Positions 7,227 through 14,812 of a stretch of 23,827 nucleotides of DNA are shown one piece after another (the stretch's first letter is position 1; each line of letters opens with the position of its first letter). The notes under the pieces were generated by a model, which saw only the letters and a list, made by a program, of their open reading frames with translations, searched no databases and was not told the DNA's origin. Origin of the DNA: Christiangramia sp. (GTDB lineage: Bacteria; Bacteroidota; Bacteroidia; Flavobacteriales; Flavobacteriaceae). The DNA lies in NCBI GenBank assembly GCA_024635735.1, contig JAGXII010000094.1, forward strand, positions 1 through 23,827, written 5' to 3'. Position numbers and translations under genes: made by a program.

Positions 7227-9422
7227 ATGGGTTTGACCGAAATTGATTTACACAAAGAACTGAAGAAGTACTTTGGATTTAGTCAGTTTAAGGGGCTTCA
7301 GGAAGAAGTAATTACCAGTATCGTCAAAGGAAATGACACGTTCGTGGTAATGCCAACTGGCGGAGGTAAATCACTATGCTACCAGCTCCCTGCTTTAATA
7401 TCAGATGGAACGGCAATAGTTGTATCGCCCCTTATAGCTTTGATGAAAAACCAGGTAGATGCAATTCGAAGCATCTCCTCAGAATATGGTATTGCCCATG
7501 TTTTGAACTCCTCTTTAAACAAGACTGAAGTAAGACAGGTAAAGGATGATATCCGTAATGGTATCACTAAACTGCTTTATGTTGCTCCGGAATCTCTTAC
7601 CAAGGAAGACTATGTCGATTTTCTAAAAGGACAGACGATCTCTTTTCTCGCGGTAGATGAGGCTCACTGTATTAGTGAATGGGGCCATGACTTCCGCCCT
7701 GAATACCGTAATTTAAGGCATATCCTCACTAGGATAGGTGATAATATTCCTATTATTGGCTTAACAGCGACTGCCACTCCAAAAGTTCAGGAAGATATTC
7801 TTAAGAATTTGGGGATTCAGGATGCCACGACCTTTAAAGCCAGTTTTAACAGGCCTAATTTATATTATGAAGTACGGCCTAAAACCAAAAATATCGATGC
7901 CGATGTTATTCGTTTTGTAAAGCAGAATGAGGGTAAATCTGGAATCATATATTGTTTAAGCCGGAAAAAGGTAGAAGAGCTTGCTCAAACACTTCAGGTT
8001 AATGGGATTAAAGCTGTTCCTTATCACGCGGGTCTGGATGCCAAAACCAGGTCACGACATCAGGATATGTTTCTCATGGAAGATATAGATGTGGTAGTAG
8101 CTACCATTGCCTTCGGAATGGGGATAGATAAACCAGACGTTCGCTTTGTGATTCATCATGATATTCCCAAAAGTATTGAAAGTTATTACCAGGAGACCGG
8201 TCGTGCAGGACGTGATGGCGGTGAGGGACATTGTCTCGCTTTTTACTCCTATAAGGATATTGAAAAGCTTGAAAAGTTCATGAGTGGTAAGCCGGTTGCC
8301 GAGCAGGAAATTGGTCATGCCCTGCTTCAAGAAGTGGTTGCTTATGCTGAAACTTCAGTGTCCAGAAGAAAATTCATTCTGCATTATTTTGGGGAAGCAT
8401 TCGATTCTGAAACCGGGGATGGTGCCAATATGGATGATAATGTTCGCAATCCTAAAAAACAACACGAAGCCAAAGAAGATTTCGAGTTATTGCTAAGAAC
8501 GGTCAAGGAAACCAAGGAATTATATAAATCTAAAGAAGTTGTAAAAACACTTATCGGGAAGTCAAATGCTTTGATTGTATCCCATAAGACCGATGAGCAT
8601 CCTCTTTTTGGAAAAGGAAAAAACCATGATAGTAACTACTGGATGGCGTTAAGTCGCCAGGCTTTGGTTAATGGTTATTTGAAAAAAGATATCGAGACTT
8701 ACGGAGTTGTAAAGCTTACTAAAAAAGGGGAAGAATATCTGAAAAATCCGGTCTCTTTTATGATGACCGAAGATCATATCTATGATGCTCATACTGAAGA
8801 AGCTGCCGCTTCCTCAAAAACCGTGGCCTCTGTGGATGCTGGATTGGTGAAAATGCTGAAAGAATTGCGTAAAAAAGTGGCTAAGAAAAAGGATCTTCCT
8901 CCGTTTGTGATCTTTCAGGATCCTTCTTTGGAAGATATGGCATTAAAATATCCTGTAAACATTGATGAGCTTAGTAATATTCACGGAGTAGGAGAGGGTA
9001 AGGCGAAGAAATATGGCAAAGAGTTCGTAGAACTTATTTCCAGATATGTTGAAGATAATGATATCACCAGGCCCGATGACTTTGTGGTTAAATCAACCGG
9101 CGCCAATAGTTCTCTTAAACTCTATATTATTCAAAATGTAGACAGGAAACTCCCTTTAAACGATATTGCTTCAGCAAAAGGCATGTCTATGCAGGAGTTT
9201 ATCAAAGAAATGGAGGCGATCGTATATAGCGGGACCAAACTTAATATAGATTACTGGCTGGATGACATTCTGGACGATGAACAGCAGGAGGAAATCCATG
9301 ATTATTTCCTGGAAGCTGAATCAGACAAAATTGATGAGGCTATGGAAGAATTCGATGGTGATTACGACGACGAAGAACTTCGTTTATACCGCATTAAATT
9401 TATTAGTGAAGTGGCTAATTAA
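7227..9422 (+). CDS. recQ: ATP-dependent DNA helicase RecQ
   Basis: This 731-residue 3'-5' superfamily 2 helicase acts in recombination and replication-fork repair. Visible motifs are motif I TGGGKS (44-49), DEAH (144-147) with the RecQ aromatic loop SEWGHDF (150-156), TATAT (180-184), and motif VI QETGRAGRD (322-330). An HRDC-like domain covers about 535-612. The C-terminal extension (about 625-731) has a helicase-associated helix-turn-helix and a very acidic tail. The RQC zinc site is not conserved: the usual CRR is SRR (379-381), and the CxNCDxC segment is replaced by ANMDDNV (400-406). It is about 120 residues longer than E. coli RecQ and is divergent from kdsD. Confidence 0.94.
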   Translation: MGLTEIDLHKELKKYFGFSQFKGLQEEVITSIVKGNDTFVVMPTGGGKSLCYQLPALISDGTAIVVSPLIALMKNQVDAIRSISSEYGIAHVLNSSLNKTEVRQVKDDIRNGITKLLYVAPESLTKEDYVDFLKGQTISFLAVDEAHCISEWGHDFRPEYRNLRHILTRIGDNIPIIGLTATATPKVQEDILKNLGIQDATTFKASFNRPNLYYEVRPKTKNIDADVIRFVKQNEGKSGIIYCLSRKKVEELAQTLQVNGIKAVPYHAGLDAKTRSRHQDMFLMEDIDVVVATIAFGMGIDKPDVRFVIHHDIPKSIESYYQETGRAGRDGGEGHCLAFYSYKDIEKLEKFMSGKPVAEQEIGHALLQEVVAYAETSVSRRKFILHYFGEAFDSETGDGANMDDNVRNPKKQHEAKEDFELLLRTVKETKELYKSKEVVKTLIGKSNALIVSHKTDEHPLFGKGKNHDSNYWMALSRQALVNGYLKKDIETYGVVKLTKKGEEYLKNPVSFMMTEDHIYDAHTEEAAASSKTVASVDAGLVKMLKELRKKVAKKKDLPPFVIFQDPSLEDMALKYPVNIDELSNIHGVGEGKAKKYGKEFVELISRYVEDNDITRPDDFVVKSTGANSSLKLYIIQNVDRKLPLNDIASAKGMSMQEFIKEMEAIVYSGTKLNIDYWLDDILDDEQQEEIHDYFLEAESDKIDEAMEEFDGDYDDEELRLYRIKFISEVAN

Positions 9423-9480
9423 ATAAGAAAGATGAAGTTAGAAGTATGAAGGATGAGTTGTAATTAAGAGAAAATAAAAA

Positions 9481-9630
9481 TGTATATCCGTTTTTAGTCA
9501 TAATAGTTATCTCGTCACCCTGAATTTATTTCAGGGTCTCATTTTATATGAGGATTTATAGTATTTTAAGATTCTGATACAAGTTCAGAATGACGCACTT
9601 TATTAAATTATGATACTTTACGGACAATCA
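9481..9630 (+). mobile_element. MITE-like element, copy 1
   Basis: This is a 150-bp non-coding element, about 98% identical to copy 3 (3 differences I could count) and present inverted at 14638-14788. It begins TGTATATCC and ends GGACAATCA. The ends form imperfect terminal inverted repeats with the pattern TG..T.TCC ... TCATAAT. Inside are hairpins on CCCTGAA/TTCAGGG, CTCAT/ATGAG and ATTCTGA/TCAGAAT, with loops of about 5 nt. It is flanked by AAAATAAAAA (9471-9480) and AAAATAAAAT (9631-9640), possible target duplications, although AT-rich flanks weaken that point. It has no coding capacity, so it would need a transposase in trans. Confidence 0.75.
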
Positions 9631-9692
9631 AAAATAAAATATAAAAGAGTAATACTACTACTGAATATCTGAAAAGGCTCAGGTCTAAATTT

Positions 9693-9726
9693 GATTGTTT
9701 CTCGGCCTTTGGCTTATCGCAATGAC
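9693..9726 (-). repeat. REP-like dispersed palindrome, degenerate
   Basis: On the minus strand the sequence starts GTCATTGCGA and ends GAAACAATC. This resembles the GTCATTGCGA...GAAGCAATC intergenic repeat that recurs in many bacterial genomes. It is a single, altered copy here and different in sequence from the MITE hairpins. Recognised from memory of the motif, not from a search. Confidence 0.35.
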
Positions 9727-9774
9727 TTTATAATATTAGTAAGCGGTTAATTAATTACTTAAAAATTAATGAAG

Positions 9775-10536
9775 CTATTTTCCACCCACAGACCGGAGGT
9801 CCTGTATGCAGGCGTCTTTTAAAGAAGGTATACTATTTCCGTCAAGCACATCAATAACCCCGCTTCCAAATTCAAGTGAAGACCTCATAAGGCATCCATC
9901 AACCTTGCAGTGTCCACCCTTACCATCCTGGTCCTCATGATCGGTAACTGGTGTAATACCCAGATCAACCAGTCCAAACAAATGCCCGAATTCATGATTT
10001 AGAGTAGCACCTTCAATAATAGAACGATTTGGAGCACCCGTTTTTTGAGCAAAATTTTTAATGGTCTTTTCATAAATTACCATGGAAGTATTTCTAAAAG
10101 CTGAACCAAGGGTAACTTTTTCATTACTGTCGTCTTCATGGCTTCCATCGGCAAAATAAATCCAGACAGCGATTTCGTCTCCCTGATTATACGCGCTTCG
10201 CTCAGTTTTCTCAATATCAACGATTTCTTCTATACTAAATGGCGCCTTACCTGAAGAACTCACCTCTCTTAGATCCACATTAATTCCATTTGGTTTATAA
10301 ACCCTGCTCTGGAGAAAATTCTTTAAAACATCAATGGCTTCGTCTGTAGGCCTGTTGCCAGCCACATAAACTATTTCAAGATACATGGAGGTATATTTGC
10401 CATCACTTAAAAGATCGGCAGCTGATGCGCCTGTTGTTTTTAAATTTGCAGTTTCTGAACGGGGGACGGGATCTTTGGTACAGGATATTGCGAGTATCAG
10501 ACCTAGGAATAAAATGAGCCTGTTGAGTTTAGCCAT
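9775..10536 (-). CDS. Lipoprotein metzincin-type zinc metalloprotease
   Basis: This 253-residue protein has a lipoprotein signal peptide (MAKLNRLILF..., lipobox LAIS-C19) and is likely anchored to the outer membrane or exposed at the surface. The zinc motif HEFGHLFGLVD starts at residue 181 and fits HExxHxxGxxD, with H181, H185 and D191 as ligands and E182 as the base. A Met-turn candidate is GCLM (M217). C210 and C215 might form a disulfide. I start at ATG 10536 because it opens the signal peptide; an upstream in-frame TTG at 10566 would add ten polar residues. A -7-like TATTTTTG lies at 10571-10564. Peptide or protein substrates are unknown. It follows the methyltransferase on the same strand. 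Confidence 0.72.
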   Translation of the reverse strand: MAKLNRLILFLGLILAISCTKDPVPRSETANLKTTGASAADLLSDGKYTSMYLEIVYVAGNRPTDEAIDVLKNFLQSRVYKPNGINVDLREVSSSGKAPFSIEEIVDIEKTERSAYNQGDEIAVWIYFADGSHEDDSNEKVTLGSAFRNTSMVIYEKTIKNFAQKTGAPNRSIIEGATLNHEFGHLFGLVDLGITPVTDHEDQDGKGGHCKVDGCLMRSSLEFGSGVIDVLDGNSIPSLKDACIQDLRSVGGK

Positions 10537-10563
10537 TGGGAATCGGAAATCTTGAGATTTTGA

Positions 10564-10571
10564 CAAAAATA
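10564..10571 (-). promoter_or_regulatory. Candidate -7 box for the metzincin gene
   Basis: Minus-strand TATTTTTG fits TAnnTTTG fully and ends 27 nt before the ATG at 10536. No TTG is found 19 nt upstream, so this is a weak promoter call. Confidence 0.35.
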
Positions 10572-10585
10572 TAAATTTAAAGCAT

Positions 10586-11287
10586 TTAGGCCTTATTTAT
10601 TATAGCCAGATAATCAAAATGCTTGCCTTTTTTTATAATATTACAGTTAAAACCATGTTTTGTTGCATAAAACTTTAATAATTCCTCATCTATATATAAC
10701 CATTTGAACCAGTCAGATTTTTCACCCTTGTAGCTTGTTTGAAATTTAAGCTCCCCGTAATAGGGTTCTGTATCACTAAAATCTTCCTCAAAGAGATAAA
10801 TTAGATCTGAAGAATCCATAATAATTTGACCATCCTTGTTCAGTAAATCTTCTGCCTTCTTAAAAAAGCGATTCATATTTTTCAGTTCACCAATGATACC
10901 ACTGCCGTTCATCAGTAAAAGGATGGTGTCGAATTTCTGGTTATTCAGATTGAAAAAATCTTCACACTGAGCGTCTTTTAAACCTCTTTTTCTGGCTATT
11001 TCAACAGCGCCGGGAGATGTATCTATAGCTAAGCATTCCAATTTTCTTTTATTCTGGAGATACAACGCGTGGCTTCCCGCACCACAGCCTACATCCAGAA
11101 CCTTACCCTTGCAGAGTTCCAGTGCCTTTTGCTCAATTTCTGGCATTTGATCATAGCTTCGGAAGAGATACTGAACTTCAATAATATCATCATCAAAATC
11201 TGGAGAATGTACAATAATATTGGTATTGTCATTATTCTCATAATATGCTTTAATAGCCTTGCCGAATATATCCTTATTTTTGTCCAA
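10586..11287 (-). CDS. Class I SAM-dependent methyltransferase, TTG start
   Basis: This 233-residue Rossmann-fold methyltransferase has the SAM-binding motif VLDVGCGAGSH (63-73), the acidic residue D89 in the post-II position (LAIDTSPGA) and the motif NGSG near 127-130. The N-terminal IIVHSPDFDDDIIEVQYLFRS segment is conserved in my recollection of flavobacterial homologues. No ATG is available: an in-frame stop lies five codons upstream and the next Met is residue 48, so TTG at 11287-11285 must be the start. That TTG overlaps the ATG of the divergent YkgJ-type gene by one base. A -7-like TATCTTTG lies at 11329-11322 inside that gene. The methyl acceptor cannot be told. Confidence 0.78.
   Translation of the reverse strand: MDKNKDIFGKAIKAYYENNDNTNIIVHSPDFDDDIIEVQYLFRSYDQMPEIEQKALELCKGKVLDVGCGAGSHALYLQNKRKLECLAIDTSPGAVEIARKRGLKDAQCEDFFNLNNQKFDTILLLMNGSGIIGELKNMNRFFKKAEDLLNKDGQIIMDSSDLIYLFEEDFSDTEPYYGELKFQTSYKGEKSDWFKWLYIDEELLKFYATKHGFNCNIIKKGKHFDYLAIINKA
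11275..11282 (+). promoter_or_regulatory. TAnnTTTG box 4 nt before the YkgJ-type start
   Basis: TATTTTTG fits the consensus fully and is followed by 4 nt and then the ATG at 11287. It lies inside the divergent methyltransferase gene. At the usual box-to-start spacing, transcription would begin at or next to the ATG. No -33 TTG at 19 nt. Confidence 0.4.
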
Positions 11288-11778
11288 TGGAAGAGATTCT
11301 TAAAAATTTACCAGATCGGGCCAAAGATATGAAGAAGGAGAATAAAAAGTTCTTCTCTAAGCTGAAGAAACGCCCGCCTAAAAATCTGGATTCTTTGATG
11401 AGGGAATTACACGAAGAGGAATTCTCCCGAACAAATTGTCTGGAATGTGCAAATTGCTGTAAAACAACCGGTCCGCTTTTTACCCAAAAGGATATTGAAC
11501 GCATTAGCCGTCATTTTAAAATGAAACCTGGTGACTTTATCGAAGAATATTTAAGGCTGGACGAAGAAAATGATTATGTTTTGCAACAAGTGCCCTGTCC
11601 TTTTCTGGGAGGTGATAACTTCTGTTCAATTTATGACCAGAGACCCAAAGCTTGCAGGGAATATCCGCATACCGACAGAAAGGATTTTCATAAGATTTCA
11701 AATATTAATATTAAGAATACCGCCATTTGTCCTGCGGCTTTTAATATTGTAGAGGAAATGAAAAGGAGGCTGGGATGA
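11287..11778 (+). CDS. YkgJ-family cysteine cluster protein
   Basis: This 163-residue protein carries the YkgJ/UPF0153 cysteine pattern: C51, C54, C57, C58 (CxxCxxCC), then C104 (PCPFL), C113 (CSIYDQRP), C123 (ACREYP) and C148. The eight cysteines are thought to bind zinc or an Fe-S cluster. The N-terminal 45 residues are highly charged and probably helical. No signal peptide, so cytoplasmic. Function in this family is poorly defined. Its ATG overlaps the TTG start of the divergent methyltransferase by one base, and its stop abuts that of the next, convergent gene (TGATCA at 11776-11781). Confidence 0.82.
   Translation: MEEILKNLPDRAKDMKKENKKFFSKLKKRPPKNLDSLMRELHEEEFSRTNCLECANCCKTTGPLFTQKDIERISRHFKMKPGDFIEEYLRLDEENDYVLQQVPCPFLGGDNFCSIYDQRPKACREYPHTDRKDFHKISNINIKNTAICPAAFNIVEEMKRRLG
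11322..11329 (-). promoter_or_regulatory. Candidate -7 box for the methyltransferase gene
   Basis: Minus-strand TATCTTTG fits TAnnTTTG fully and ends 34 nt before the TTG start at 11287. It lies inside the YkgJ-type gene, so the two divergent transcripts would overlap at their 5' ends. No -33 match at 19 nt. Confidence 0.35.
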
Positions 11779-11976
11779 TCAGGAAGATTGCTTTTTTCTT
11801 CCGATTAAAAAGTAAAGGATAGAACCTAAAAGTGGAGCTATTAAAATACAAAGTATCCAGCCCCACTGATGCAGTGGTTTTAAATCTCTGCTAAATACAT
11901 CTATTAACGCCCAGATTATTAATATCCCGGTCAGGATTATTAAGACAAAGAGAAATATCGAAAAGATATTATCCAT
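11779..11976 (-). CDS. Small PLDc_N-domain membrane protein
   Basis: This 65-residue peptide has two membrane spans (about 5-26 and 38-57) joined by a loop with the signature WALIDVFSRD and HQWGWILCILIAPLLG. It ends in a basic tail GRKKQSS. This is the stand-alone form of the domain found at the N-terminus of cardiolipin synthase and phospholipase D proteins (PLDc_N). There is no catalytic HKD motif, so it is not an enzyme. It starts 16 bp after the NamZ-like gene stop on the same strand, and may be co-transcribed. Function is unknown. Confidence 0.8.
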   Translation of the reverse strand: MDNIFSIFLFVLIILTGILIIWALIDVFSRDLKPLHQWGWILCILIAPLLGSILYFLIGRKKQSS

Positions 11977-11992
11977 ATTCTGTTAATTAGGG

Positions 11993-13231
11993 TTATTGAT
12001 AGAGTAAATACCGGGAGCGTACTTCTTTGAATTGCTTAAGATCCTCTTGCCATGAATTTTTTATTTCTTCTGCCGGAATTCCACTTTCAATCTGTCTTTG
12101 TAAGTTTTTAGTACCTGCTAATTTCGTAAAAAATGCGTTAAAAAATTCCTTTTTGTTAGAAGTGTTTTTATAGGCTTCCAGTAACCAGTCAATATTTAGT
12201 TCATTCAAATATGCAACCTCGCTGAGATCTTTTCCATAGCACTTCTCGCCTTGATGTTTTGGATATCTGGCTCCTTCATTTGCTTCAGGAATATAAGAAT
12301 AGGTGAAATAACTACTGTCCAATGACGGTGATCCAAAGATTTGGAATTGCTTTTCAGTTCCCCTGCCGGCATTTACATTGGTTCCCTCAAAGAAACACAA
12401 ACTGGGATAAAGATTAACGGCTTTATCATTAGGAAGATTAGGCGAGGGTTTTACCGGAAGGGAATATTTTTTGGAATGATCATAATTTTCAAGTTTTATC
12501 ACGTGGAGATCACACTGGATGCCATTTTTTAACCATTTCTCACCATTAATCATTTTTGCATATTCCCCAATCGTCATTCCATAAACCACCGGAACGGGAT
12601 GCATTACCACAAAACTTGAATTTTTAATTTCCAGTACAGGGCCGTCAATATAATGTGCATTTGGATTTGGACGATCCAGTACAATTAAAGGAATATTATT
12701 TTCCGCACAGGCTTCCATAATATAATGAAGGCTGGATAGAAAGGTGTAAAATCTCGCTCCCACATCCTGAATGTCAAATATCATGACCTCAATTCCCGCT
12801 AAACTCTCCGGAGTCGGTTTTTTATGATCGCCGTAAAGAGAGATTACCGGAAGTCCCGATTTCGTGTCTATACCATCTTTTACAACTTCCCCGGCATCTG
12901 CGGTTCCCCTGAAACCGTGTTCCGGAGCAAATACTTTTTCTATTTTAATATTTAAAGCTAATAAAGAATCAACTAAATGCGTGTAGGTTCCTTTATCTGT
13001 TTTAATAATGGAAGTTTGATTGCCTGCAATGCCGACTTTCTTATTTTTTATTAAAGGTAAATATTCCGTGGTGCGGTTCGCTCCGGTTATTATTTCAGTT
13101 TGAATGGAAGGCTTTGGAGCAGTGCCAGGAATTTTTTCTGAAGTTTGATCAGATCGCTGGTTTGTGTTTCCGCAGGAAAGAATTCCAATAAAAGAGAATA
13201 AAAATGTACTTTTGAGCAATCTCTTAATCAT
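11993..13231 (-). CDS. DUF1343 lipoprotein, exo-beta-N-acetylmuramidase NamZ-like
   Basis: This 412-residue protein has a lipoprotein signal peptide (MIKRLLKSTF..., lipobox ILSC, C20). The mature part is DUF1343, the family of NamZ (B. subtilis YbbC and the Tannerella enzyme), which removes MurNAc from the non-reducing end of peptidoglycan fragments. Conserved stretches are GIAGNQTS near residue 68, FAPEHGFRG near 102, the FDIQDVGARFYT stretch near 153, LDRPNPN near 185, and NVNAGRGTEKQFQ near 285. A wall-recycling role in the periplasm fits. The start is 6 bp from that of the divergent permease gene. The PLDc_N peptide follows at 16 bp. Confidence 0.85.
   Translation of the reverse strand: MIKRLLKSTFLFSFIGILSCGNTNQRSDQTSEKIPGTAPKPSIQTEIITGANRTTEYLPLIKNKKVGIAGNQTSIIKTDKGTYTHLVDSLLALNIKIEKVFAPEHGFRGTADAGEVVKDGIDTKSGLPVISLYGDHKKPTPESLAGIEVMIFDIQDVGARFYTFLSSLHYIMEACAENNIPLIVLDRPNPNAHYIDGPVLEIKNSSFVVMHPVPVVYGMTIGEYAKMINGEKWLKNGIQCDLHVIKLENYDHSKKYSLPVKPSPNLPNDKAVNLYPSLCFFEGTNVNAGRGTEKQFQIFGSPSLDSSYFTYSYIPEANEGARYPKHQGEKCYGKDLSEVAYLNELNIDWLLEAYKNTSNKKEFFNAFFTKLAGTKNLQRQIESGIPAEEIKNSWQEDLKQFKEVRSRYLLYQ
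13207..13214 (+). promoter_or_regulatory. Candidate -7 box for the LolC/E-type permease
   Basis: TACTTTTG fits TAnnTTTG fully and lies 23 nt before the TTG start at 13238, within the signal-peptide codons of the divergent NamZ-like gene. No TTG at the 19-nt spacing. Confidence 0.35.
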
Positions 13232-13237
13232 AGGATA

Positions 13238-14470
13238 TTGAATTTCGAGTACTTCGTTGTAAAACGCCTCATCAGCGCCAAAAAGTATAAAAGTAGCATA
13301 TCTGCCCCTATAATAAAAATAGCTATTACGGCTATTGCCATAGGAGTGGTCATGATGCTGGTATCTTTTGCGACCGGTTTGGGGCTACAGGAGAAAATTC
13401 GTGATAAGATTGCCGCTTTTAACGGGCATATCAATATTTCCAGCTACGATAATAACAGTTCCAAGGTTACGCTGATTCCAATTTCGAAAGATCAGGATTT
13501 TTATCCTGAATTTAAGTCGGTGGAAGGAATTAAGCATGTTCAGGCTGTCGCCACGAAATTCGCTGTGATTAGAACCGAAAGTGATTTTGAGGGTATTATT
13601 GTTAAAGGAGTTGGCACAGATTATAACTGGGAATATTTCAAAGACTTTCTCATTGCCGGCAAGCTGCCGGATTTTTCCGGAAAACTGAATGATGAAATTC
13701 TTATTTCAGATTATCTAGCCAGGAGACTTCAGTTAAAAGTAGGGGATAAGGTGCCTACCTTTTTTCTGAGAGAGGATAGTGAGCGTCCCCTGCAACGCGG
13801 CTTTGAGATCACAGGGATTTATGACTCCGGGTTTCAGGAGTTTGATGAACTCTATTTGATTGCAGATATTCGACATATTCAGCGTATAAATAAATGGGAC
13901 GAAAATCAGGTTGGGAATTTTGAAGTTTTCGTGGAAAATTTTGATAAGCTTGATGAAAAAGGAAATGAGGTTTATGAAAATACGGGCTCTTTCCTGGATA
14001 CCCAAACAATCAGTCAGAAATACTATTCAATTTTCGAGTGGCTTTCTTTATTCGATTTTAATATTGCTCTAATCATCGGGATTATGATTCTTGTGGCCGG
14101 GATCAATATGATCACTGCGCTACTGGTTCTAATTTTGGAAAGAACCCAGATGATAGGAGTCTTTAAGGCTCTGGGAGCTGAAGACTGGAGCATCCGGAAA
14201 ATATTTTTATATAATGCAGGTTACCTTATTATTTTAGGACTTTTCTGGGGAAATCTAATAGGTATTGGATTACTCGCACTTCAGAAATATTTTAAACTTG
14301 TCCCTTTAGATCCACGTACTTATTATGTGACTGAAGTTCCAATCTACCTTAACTTAGATTATATCTTTGCTGTAAATGTGGGGACGCTTATACTTTGTAT
14401 GCTAATGTTGCTTATACCTTCACTGATTATTTCTAAAATATCGCCCGTTAAAGCTATCAAATTCGAGTAG
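13238..14470 (+). CDS. LolC/LolE-type ABC transporter permease, TTG start
   Basis: This 410-residue FtsX/MacB-superfamily permease has one N-terminal membrane span (about 25-48, after SAPIIKIAIT), a large periplasmic domain (about 50-270), and three C-terminal spans (about 275-300, 325-350, 370-400). The last ends in SKISPVKAIKFE, a typical permease tail. The layout and the N-terminus match LolC/LolE, which release lipoproteins from the inner membrane with LolD. No ATPase gene is adjacent. The start is TTG at 13238; the next Met lies inside span 1, and MNFEYF-type N-termini are what I recall for flavobacterial homologues. It is divergent from the NamZ-like gene, with 6 bp between starts. Confidence 0.82.
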   Translation: MNFEYFVVKRLISAKKYKSSISAPIIKIAITAIAIGVVMMLVSFATGLGLQEKIRDKIAAFNGHINISSYDNNSSKVTLIPISKDQDFYPEFKSVEGIKHVQAVATKFAVIRTESDFEGIIVKGVGTDYNWEYFKDFLIAGKLPDFSGKLNDEILISDYLARRLQLKVGDKVPTFFLREDSERPLQRGFEITGIYDSGFQEFDELYLIADIRHIQRINKWDENQVGNFEVFVENFDKLDEKGNEVYENTGSFLDTQTISQKYYSIFEWLSLFDFNIALIIGIMILVAGINMITALLVLILERTQMIGVFKALGAEDWSIRKIFLYNAGYLIILGLFWGNLIGIGLLALQKYFKLVPLDPRTYYVTEVPIYLNLDYIFAVNVGTLILCMLMLLIPSLIISKISPVKAIKFE

Positions 14471-14637
14471 TTTTAATGGTGGTTAAGGCATGTATCCCTT
14501 TTTGCAACTGATTTATAAATTCTAAAATGCTCAAAATACGAGTGAGCTTTCGGTGGAATATGAATTCAGAACTCCACCAGTCATTTTACCTTAAGATCTA
14601 TCCTTTTAAACATTTTAGATTTTTAACTTTGCAGATT

Positions 14638-14788
14638 TGATTGTCCGTTAAATATCATAATTTAATAAAGTGCGTCATTCTGAACTTGTTTCAGAATCTT
14701 AAAATACTATAAATCTTCATTATAAAATGAGACCCTGAAATAAATTCAGGGTGACGAGATATCTATTATGACTAAAAAGGGATATACA
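14638..14788 (-). mobile_element. MITE-like element, copy 2 (inverted)
   Basis: This is a 151-bp reverse-oriented copy of the element at 9481-9630 and 22358-22507, about 6 changes from copy 3 including one inserted base in the middle hairpin. It begins TGATTGTCC and ends GGATATACA. Flanks are TTTGCAGATT (14628-14637) and TTTGCAAATC (14789-14798), 8 of 10 identical, which looks like an aged target-site duplication. Its right end meets the flank to form TACATTTG. Confidence 0.75.
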
Positions 14789-14792
14789 TTTG
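14785..14792 (+). promoter_or_regulatory. -7-like box made at the MITE junction, upstream of cysteine synthase
   Basis: TACATTTG matches TAnnTTTG. TACA is the last four bases of the MITE and TTTG the first four of the flanking direct repeat. It ends 20 nt before the ATG at 14813. No TTG lies at the 19-nt spacing, so strength is uncertain. Confidence 0.4.
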
Positions 14793-14812
14793 CAAATCTT
14801 TAAATTTAAAGA

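Larger units (their letters stand above)
9423..9774. other. Intergenic region with MITE copy 1 and a REP-like palindrome
   Basis: This 352-bp gap between the recQ and metzincin stops holds no credible gene. It contains a purine-rich stretch (9423-9470), MITE copy 1 (9481-9630), a degenerate REP-like sequence (9693-9726), and AT-rich filler around the metzincin stop. No clear terminator is visible. Confidence 0.7.
14471..14812. other. Intergenic region with a displaced promoter box and MITE copy 2
   Basis: This 342-bp gap holds no credible gene. Its left part has an inverted repeat GGTGGA/TCCACC (14552-14578, 15-nt loop, no U tract) and a -7-like TAACTTTG (14624-14631). MITE copy 2 fills 14638-14788. 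The last 24 bp, TTTGCAAATC onward, lead into the cysteine-synthase ATG. Confidence 0.7.

Noticed and set aside
9423..9470. Purine-rich stretch with GAAGT-type near repeats after recQ
   Set aside because: No regular period, no coding, no palindrome. It looks like low-complexity spacer.
10537..10566. Upstream TTG start for the metzincin lipoprotein
   Set aside because: It would put ten polar residues before a standard lipoprotein signal peptide and overlaps the likely -7 box.
14490..14504. ATGTATCCCTTTTTG, similar to the MITE left end, facing the inverted MITE copy 2
   Set aside because: It could mark a larger composite element of about 300 bp, but the match stops after some 15 AT-rich bases, so chance is more likely.
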